From: Piscirickettsia litoralis
GTDB taxonomy: Bacteria; Pseudomonadota; Gammaproteobacteria; Piscirickettsiales; Piscirickettsiaceae
Assembly: GCF_001720395.1 (NCBI RefSeq)
Contig: NZ_MDTU01000001.1
Span: 29,854-63,185 of the forward strand
Direction of reading: 5' to 3'
Length of the DNA stretch: 33,332 bases
The notes under the pieces were generated by a model. That model worked only from the letters and a program-made list of their open reading frames with translations, made no database searches and was not told where the DNA came from. Positions 28,509-33,332 of this stretch are shown here, in pieces; the first letter of the stretch is position 1, and every line of letters starts with the position of its first letter. The position numbers and the translations under genes are program-made.

Positions 28509-30497
28509 ATGAGTGAACCCTCCCAAAAGCTACCCTTTATTTCTGCTGAGCAAAAGCTGCCTGAAATTACAATCCGCGCTGTCATTATTGCAATTATTGT
28601 TACGATGATTTTAGCCGCATCGAATGCGTATCTTGCTTTGAAATTAGGGAGTACGATTGCGGCATCGATTCCAGCGGCGGTGATTGCTATGGGCATTTTA
28701 CGGTTTTTTAAGACCTCGAACTTATTAGAAGCGAATATCGTTCAAACAGCCGCATCGGCGGGTGAAGGTGTTGCTGCAGCGGTGGCTTTTGTGTTGCCCG
28801 CTTTAATTTTAGTGGGGTATTGGAATCATTTTCCGTATTGGCAAACAGTGAGTATTGTCCTGTTTGGCGGCTTATTGGGGGTCGTATTTTCAGTGCCCTT
28901 GCGTCGGATTATGCTGAACTATCCAGGCTTGCGTTTTCCTGAGGGCACTGCCATTGGTAATGTGTTAATTAGCTCCTCGGGTCAAGGCAAAGGCGCAAAG
29001 GATATGCTCAAAGGTGGGCTATTTGGTGCGTTTATCAGTTTTTGCCAAGATGGCCTCCATGTGGTTGCAAGTGCGGTGGGTTTTTGGGGAACGAAAGGCG
29101 GTGCTATTTTTGGCATGAGCTTAGGTTTTGCACCCGCAATGATAGCTGCCGGTTATATCGTTGGTTTTTCAGTGACGTTAACCATGTTTGTCGGTTTAAT
29201 TGTCGGCTGGGGAATTGCTTTGCCCTGGCTTTCTTTGCATCATAGTCTTGCCAGTTCAGGGTCTGCTTATGATGATGCAATGGCATTATGGAGTCATAGT
29301 CTGCGTTATATTGGTGTGGGGACTATGGTAACCGGAGGCCTGTGGACATTACTCGGTATTTTAAAGCCGATTGGCCAAGGCATTAAAGTGAGTTTCTCAA
29401 AAATTTTCTCTTCGAGCAGTGAATCATTAGGGAATTTACCACGAACTCAGCGCGATTTACCGATGGGGTTATTGGGTGTTTTAATTATTGTTTGTATTAT
29501 TGCGCTTTATTTTGTTTTTGCGCATACGGCCAGTACAACACATTTGCCTTTATCCCCAGGCGTTAATCGCTTGTTATCGATTGCAGCGGTTGTGGCCATA
29601 TTAATTTTAGGGTTCTTATTAGCAAGTATTTCTGCCTATTTTGCGGGCTTAATTGGCTCGAGCAATAGCCCGCTCTCAGGGTTATTAATTGCAGCAGTAT
29701 TATTATTGTCTCTCTTATTATTGCCTGTTTTTAAAAACTTTATTAACTTGCAAGATATTACTAGCGAGAATATGGCCGTTGCGATTGTCATTGTCGTAAC
29801 AACCTGTTTGGCGACGGCATCAGCGATTGCACTTGAAAATATGCAAGATCTAAAAGCGGGGCAGATTGTCGGTGCAACTCCCTGGAAACAGCAAACCATG
29901 TTAATTTTAGGAGTCGTTGTAGCCACTTTTGTTGTCGCCCCCGTATTTGAATTATTGTTTCAAGCGTATGGTCTAGGGGGCGTATACCCACATGCTGGTA
30001 TGAGTCCTGAAAATATGTTAGCAGCACCTCAAGCGGGCTTGATGGAAGCAGTGGCTAAAGGGGTGTTTAGTGGCCAACTGCCTTGGCATGAAATTAGAGT
30101 AGGTGTGGTGATTGCCGTGATTGCGATTGTTATCGATGAAGTTGTTAAACGTCGTGGTCATCGCTTTCCTGTGCTCGCTTTAGGTTTGGGTATTTATGTG
30201 CCACCCGAGGCGATTACTGCGGTATTTATTGGTGGTTTGGTTCACCTTTGGGTACAACGCCGCTTAAAAGGCAAAACTGCACAGTCAGAAGGAACTTTAT
30301 TGGCTTGTGGTGTTGTTGCTGGCGCTTCGATTATGGGAGTGTTACTTGCCGTGCCGTTTGTGATGGCTGGAAGCTCAAATGCTTTGTCTTTGGTTGGGTC
30401 AGGTTTCACTCCTATCGCTGAAGCCTTAGCTGTGATTGCGACTATATTACTGGCTGTATGGATCTTTCGTAAAGGAAGTTGCGTGAAGTCAATTTAG
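28509..30497 (+). CDS. OPT-family oligopeptide transporter
   Basis: This 662-residue inner-membrane protein has about 14-16 hydrophobic helices. OPT features include S-N-A-Y-L-A-L-K-L-G near residue 39, T-A-A-S-A-G-E-G-V-A-A near 80, N-Y-P-G-L-R-F-P-E-G-T-A near 140, and V-I-D-E-V-V-K-R-R-G-H-R-F-P late. Bacterial OPT proteins are thought to import peptides or metal chelates by proton coupling; the substrate is not readable here. The ribosome binding site is weak. It is followed by a hairpin and then pdxY. Confidence 0.93.
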   Translation: MSEPSQKLPFISAEQKLPEITIRAVIIAIIVTMILAASNAYLALKLGSTIAASIPAAVIAMGILRFFKTSNLLEANIVQTAASAGEGVAAAVAFVLPALILVGYWNHFPYWQTVSIVLFGGLLGVVFSVPLRRIMLNYPGLRFPEGTAIGNVLISSSGQGKGAKDMLKGGLFGAFISFCQDGLHVVASAVGFWGTKGGAIFGMSLGFAPAMIAAGYIVGFSVTLTMFVGLIVGWGIALPWLSLHHSLASSGSAYDDAMALWSHSLRYIGVGTMVTGGLWTLLGILKPIGQGIKVSFSKIFSSSSESLGNLPRTQRDLPMGLLGVLIIVCIIALYFVFAHTASTTHLPLSPGVNRLLSIAAVVAILILGFLLASISAYFAGLIGSSNSPLSGLLIAAVLLLSLLLLPVFKNFINLQDITSENMAVAIVIVVTTCLATASAIALENMQDLKAGQIVGATPWKQQTMLILGVVVATFVVAPVFELLFQAYGLGGVYPHAGMSPENMLAAPQAGLMEAVAKGVFSGQLPWHEIRVGVVIAVIAIVIDEVVKRRGHRFPVLALGLGIYVPPEAITAVFIGGLVHLWVQRRLKGKTAQSEGTLLACGVVAGASIMGVLLAVPFVMAGSSNALSLVGSGFTPIAEALAVIATILLAVWIFRKGSCVKSI

Positions 30498-30523
30498 CGG
30501 GATATCGCGGATTTTTAGCTCAT

Positions 30524-30551
30524 GGCTGAGTGAGGTAACGCTTACTCAGCC
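30524..30551 (+). terminator. Hairpin downstream of the OPT gene
   Basis: GGCTGAGTGAG (30524-30534) pairs with CTTACTCAGCC (30541-30551), 11 positions with one G-U, across a six-base loop. No T run follows, so it may attenuate or protect mRNA ends rather than act as a classic terminator. Confidence 0.5.
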
Positions 30552-30607
30552 TCTGTGCTAGAATAGCCAGGTTTATAGAAGAGTTAGTTCGATAAAGGAT
30601 GCTCAGT

Positions 30608-31459
30608 TTGAAGCAGGTGGTTTCAATTCAATCTCATGTCTCTTATGGCTATGTTGGTAATCGTGCGGCGGTATTTCCATTGCAACGCCTAGGCATCGAT
30701 GTGAGTGCGGTCAATACCGTGCAGTTCTCTAATCATACCGGTTATGGCGCATGGCGAGGCAGTATACATTCTAGAGAACATATCCAAGAGCTTTTACTTG
30801 GGCTTGATGAAGTCGGTGCGTTAGAGTCAGTGGATGGCATCCTAAGCGGTTATATGGGGGATGTGCACCTTGGTCGAGTCATTTATGAATTTGTTAAAGC
30901 GCAAAAGCAGTGTCACCCTGATTTGTTTTATTGCTGTGATCCGGTGATCGGGGATATCGGGCGTGGTGTTTTTGTAAAGCCAGGCGTGGGTGAGTTTTTT
31001 CGTGATGAGTTAATCAGCCTCGCAGATTTGATCACTCCTAATGTCTTTGAGTTGGAATTTTTAAGTGGTTGTAAAGTCAATTCATTGTTCGATATTTTGG
31101 CCGCTTGTGATCAACTGCGCTGCCGCCCTGAGCAAGCGATTTGTGTAACCAGCGTGCAAAGTGATGATCATCATGTCGCTTTGTTGATGGATACAAATGA
31201 AGGAAGTTGGTTGGTGAAAACGCCTTTTTTATCGTTCAATATCGCACCAAATGGGGCGGGGGACTTAACTGCCTCTTTATTACTTGGCCGTTATTTGATG
31301 CAACGCTCGTTGGCGAAAGCGGTTCAATTGGCAGCGGCATCAGTCTACCAAGTTTTTGCGATGACGTTTGCCGAAGGCAGTCGAGAGCTACAGTTGATAC
31401 GAGCACAAGACCAGTTGGTTGAACCGACGGTTGAATTTGAATTAGAGAAAATACGCTAG
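30608..31459 (+). CDS. pdxY: Pyridoxal kinase PdxY
   Basis: This ribokinase-fold kinase of about 283 residues phosphorylates pyridoxal in the vitamin B6 salvage pathway. It shows S-I-Q-S-H-V-S-Y-G-Y-V-G-N-R-A-A, N-T-V-Q-F-S-N-H-T-G-Y-G, C-D-P-V-I-G-D, I-T-P-N-x-F-E-L-E, and P-N-G-A-G-D-L with the catalytic Asp. The TTG at 30608 gives the usual N-terminus and has AAGGA at seven bases. An ATG at 30599 is the alternative but abuts that site. The HAD gene follows nine bases after the stop. Confidence 0.93.
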   Translation: MKQVVSIQSHVSYGYVGNRAAVFPLQRLGIDVSAVNTVQFSNHTGYGAWRGSIHSREHIQELLLGLDEVGALESVDGILSGYMGDVHLGRVIYEFVKAQKQCHPDLFYCCDPVIGDIGRGVFVKPGVGEFFRDELISLADLITPNVFELEFLSGCKVNSLFDILAACDQLRCRPEQAICVTSVQSDDHHVALLMDTNEGSWLVKTPFLSFNIAPNGAGDLTASLLLGRYLMQRSLAKAVQLAAASVYQVFAMTFAEGSRELQLIRAQDQLVEPTVEFELEKIR

Positions 31460-31467
31460 AGGCAAAC

Positions 31468-32138
31468 ATGTTAGATTGGTCACGAGTCGAAAATCTAGTT
31501 TTTGATTTAGATAATACGCTATATGATGCGAGTACTTTATTATTTAGAAAAGTAGAAGTGCGGATGAATCAATTTATTCAAAAAGCGTTGGATATTGATG
31601 AAGTGCAAGCACATAAAGTACAAAAAGATTATTATCGTGATTATGGCACAACTCTAAAGGGCTTAGTTAAATGCGACGGGATTAATCCCGATGATTTTTT
31701 CAGAGTATGTTCATAATATCGACGCAAGTGAGTTACAGCAGTGCCGCAAACTCGCCGGGCAGCTTGAAAAACTCTCTTATGGAAAATATGTCTATACGAA
31801 TGGCTCAAAAAAGTCATGCTAAAAATATCTTGACTGCAATGGGAGCTTGGGAGTTTTTTACCGGAGTTTTTGATATTAAACAGGCAAGTTTTCAAGCGAA
31901 ACCTAACCCATCATCTTATAAGGTGTTTTGCCAGCAATTTAACTTAAATCCTAAACATTGCATTTTTGTTGAGGATATGTCTGAAAACTTATTACCCGCA
32001 GCAGATTTAGGAATGCAGACCGTATTGATTCGTACCCAAAGTAAGCGTTCAATGAAATATGCTGATGATCGTCGTATCCATATGCAAGTAGACTCAGTGC
32101 ATGAGTTGCTTGAGATGAAAGAGCTGAAAATTACTTAA
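31468..32138 (+). pseudogene. HAD-superfamily pyrimidine 5'-nucleotidase, two frameshifts
   Basis: The gene resembles the YjjG/SDT1-type HAD nucleotidases. Motif I V-F-D-L-D-N-T-L-Y is in the first frame. A middle segment with L-S-Y-G-K-Y-V-Y-T-N-G-S (motif II) is in a second. The rest, with A-K-P-N-P-S-S-Y (motif III Lys) and I-F-V-E-D-M-S-E-N-L (motif IV), is in a third, ending at 32138. Removing one base from T6 (31695-31700) and one from A6 (31807-31812) gives a normal 222-residue protein. GAGG precedes the ATG. It probably shares a transcript with pdxY. As given, no full enzyme can be made. Confidence 0.85.
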
Positions 32139-32376
32139 AGTGTATTAATTAGAGATTGGTCTTCACTTGGGGGCTGGGTTCTCTTATTCTTCTGTAACAA
32201 TTTTTTCATTGAAATTCGGTTTGTTATTTGTCCTGTATTATCAATAACATATAATATAGAAAAACAGGGGTTTTTATTAATTATCTACCTTATTTTACAT
32301 GTTATTATAAGTGAAATTAATTTTTAATAATTAATGTATAGCATTATAGTTTTGATAAAACTCTAGTGTATTTTCG
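32139..32376. other. AT-rich intergenic region upstream of the kinase-like gene
   Basis: No gene is visible. AGTTTT/AAAACT (32348-32353, 32357-32362) forms a small stem just before the repeat array. Several TATA-like hexamers could serve as a promoter, but none is clearly best. Confidence 0.4.
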
Positions 32377-32446
32377 AAGGGACAAGGGACAAGGGACAAG
32401 GGACAAGGGACAAGGGACAAGGGACAAGGGACAAGGGACAAGGGAC
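32377..32446 (+). repeat. Ten perfect tandem copies of AAGGGAC abutting a start codon
   Basis: Ten uninterrupted 7-bp units are followed by one A and the ATG at 32448. Each unit contains a Shine-Dalgarno-like AAGGG; the last lies four to five bases from the ATG, so the array is also the ribosome binding site. The perfect identity suggests recent expansion by slippage. The unit length is not a multiple of three. Confidence 0.95.
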
Positions 32447-32447
32447 A

Positions 32448-33194
32448 ATGTATAAGGTAATTAAAAGCATTAAATCTGGTAAATTTGGATCAGTATTTCT
32501 AGTTGAGAATGAGTCTGGACATAAATTTGCAGCAAAACTATTCCGAAACAAAAATTCCAAAGAGAGTGAACTCAGCTCCTCAGCTGAGCTAGAGGTTAGT
32601 AATTTCAACTCTTTCTCTACAAAGGTGAAAGATATTGGCAAAGCTTCTCTTATCTCGTCAAGCAGTATTACAGGTTTGCCAGAAAGCTTGTCGGCAAAGA
32701 ATTTTAATGAAACTGCAATGCTTATGCCTTTTTTCCAAAAGGAAAGCGAACCGAATTATAGTGAAATAAAAATATATATATCTGATCTAGCAGATGAAGA
32801 TGTTTTTATGGGAGACCCTAAACCTGATAATTTTTTTCACACTTCTAAATATGGCCTTATTCCTATAGACTTTGGATTGGTGTTTCATAAAAATAGCCCA
32901 AACTTGAGTGTGAAATATAAAAATGCACTTGCTAATGCGCCTTTTGATTACCCTGATGCTTTCGATAACGCTTACACAGGAAAGGTCGCAAAAAAATATC
33001 AAGGCGTGGGCGTGGTACAATCTTCTCAGTTGAATGACTTGATTCATATTGTAGAAAGTGACTCAGACTCAAAAGAGCTTCTACTTGGTGCCTCTCACGA
33101 TAAAAGTGAGGAAACACTTTTATTTTATAAAACAGCTTCAGAGAATAAGAAAAAGTCTGCCAATAGCTGCTTCGAGTGCTGTACAATATTGTGA
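32448..33194 (+). CDS. Protein-kinase-like protein with polybasic C-terminus and CaaX box
   Basis: This 248-residue protein has a minimal kinase layout: Gly loop G-K-F-G-S-V-F (11-17), Lys30 in F-A-A-K-L-F, catalytic loop G-D-P-K-P-D-N (122-128) with Asp123, Lys125 and Asn128, and D-F-G at 141-143. The His-Arg before the catalytic Asp is Met-Gly. Only about 105 residues follow DFG, so the C-lobe is reduced. The end reads N-K-K-K-S-A-N-S-C-F-E-C-C-T-I-L: lysines, extra cysteines and CTIL, a CaaX box with Leu last, as on geranylgeranylated eukaryotic proteins. Bacteria lack CaaX prenyltransferases, but Legionella and others inject effectors that host enzymes prenylate. I infer a translocated membrane-targeted effector kinase. 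Confidence 0.7.
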   Translation: MYKVIKSIKSGKFGSVFLVENESGHKFAAKLFRNKNSKESELSSSAELEVSNFNSFSTKVKDIGKASLISSSSITGLPESLSAKNFNETAMLMPFFQKESEPNYSEIKIYISDLADEDVFMGDPKPDNFFHTSKYGLIPIDFGLVFHKNSPNLSVKYKNALANAPFDYPDAFDNAYTGKVAKKYQGVGVVQSSQLNDLIHIVESDSDSKELLLGASHDKSEETLLFYKTASENKKKSANSCFECCTIL

Positions 33195-33220
33195 GGGCGA
33201 AAAATAATGTACTCTTGGCT

Positions 33221-33331
33221 TTAGGATAAAACCAATGTTTGTTTGCCTAGTGACATGCTGCAAGTATAGGTAATGGTTTTAGTATACTTGCAGTCTGGGT
33301 TAGAGCAACTGTATTCGTCATGACCTGCAAA
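33221..33331 (-). CDS. C-terminal end of an unrecognised Cys-containing protein (partial)
   Basis: On the minus strand a frame is open from the right edge to TAA at 33221, about 36 codons. It reads C-S-N-P-D-C-K-Y-T-K-T-I-T-Y-T-C-S-M-S, with Cys pairs that could bind zinc. The perfect inverted repeat at 33258-33293 lies within it. Too little is visible to name a family, and it may be chance. Confidence 0.3.
   Translation of the reverse strand, partial: FAGHDEYSCSNPDCKYTKTITYTCSMSLGKQTLVLS
33258..33293. repeat. 11-bp perfect inverted repeat
   Basis: CTGCAAGTATA (33258-33268) and TATACTTGCAG (33283-33293) are exact reverse complements around a 14-base spacer. It may be a terminator stem for the kinase-like gene, about 65 bases past its stop, or simply part of the overlapping minus-strand frame. 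Confidence 0.5.
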
Positions 33332-33332
33332 C

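Noticed and set aside
32377-32446. CRISPR array
   Set aside because: The unit is 7 bp with no spacers; it is a simple tandem repeat.
32363-32641. Minus-strand ORF containing a repeated C-P-L-S-L-V-P peptide
   Set aside because: The repeats only translate the DNA tandem array, and the frame runs opposite the kinase-like gene without a ribosome binding site.

Overview
The window looks like chromosome of a moderately AT-rich gammaproteobacterium, probably host-associated. Housekeeping genes (hrpA, mutL-miaA, rsmF, uvrA, pdxY, arsC-wrbA, cheV) are dense and well preserved. Between them lie fast-evolving islands with IS relics, short tandem repeats, frameshifted genes and probable exported or host-directed proteins. 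The gene set and AT content suggest a facultative intracellular lineage such as Piscirickettsia and relatives. That is inference; no rRNA or other taxonomic marker is present.

Layout. 1-2640 is accessory: the tail of a DKNYY-like protein, an unrecognised minus-strand gene split at a G7 tract and preceded by an 8-bp tandem repeat, an IS6-type transposase relic, and an orphan ParA ATPase. 2779-9002 holds hrpA, a PAS-HTH regulator and a frameshifted sodium:alanine symporter. 9232-13733 holds a secreted sphingomyelinase-C-like enzyme, then mutL and a frameshifted miaA; hfq does not follow. 13897-15016 is a minus-strand cassette of three unknown genes (exported protein, two-helix membrane protein, 37-aa acidic peptide). 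15243-18163 holds an AhpD-like protein diverging from a ytoQ, AEC transporter, SnoaL-like and ABM-monooxygenase cluster. 18449-20054 has a possible transposase remnant and a PAP2-type phosphatase with unusual ends. 20141-24259 has a PCuAC-like protein, rsmF, arsC-wrbA and cheV. 24548-28392 has uvrA coupled to a chaC broken by a frameshift and by a roughly 300-bp GC-rich, hairpin-packed insertion. 28509-32138 has an OPT transporter, pdxY and a doubly frameshifted HAD nucleotidase. 32377-33194 holds ten copies of a Shine-Dalgarno-like 7-mer abutting a small protein-kinase-like gene that ends in lysines plus a CaaX box.

Main points of interest. (1) The kinase-like protein has the C-terminal form of a host-prenylated effector. 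(2) Two accessory genes at opposite ends of the window share one design: an array of ribosome-binding-site-like repeats directly against the ATG. (3) A structured GC-rich element has inserted into chaC. (4) Seven reading frames are restored by removing one base from a short homopolymer (two in the same gene) and one by adding a base; this is either active gene decay or a homopolymer artefact of the assembly. Together with the sphingomyelinase and the PAP2 phosphatase, the accessory genes suggest interaction with eukaryotic membranes, which is inference.
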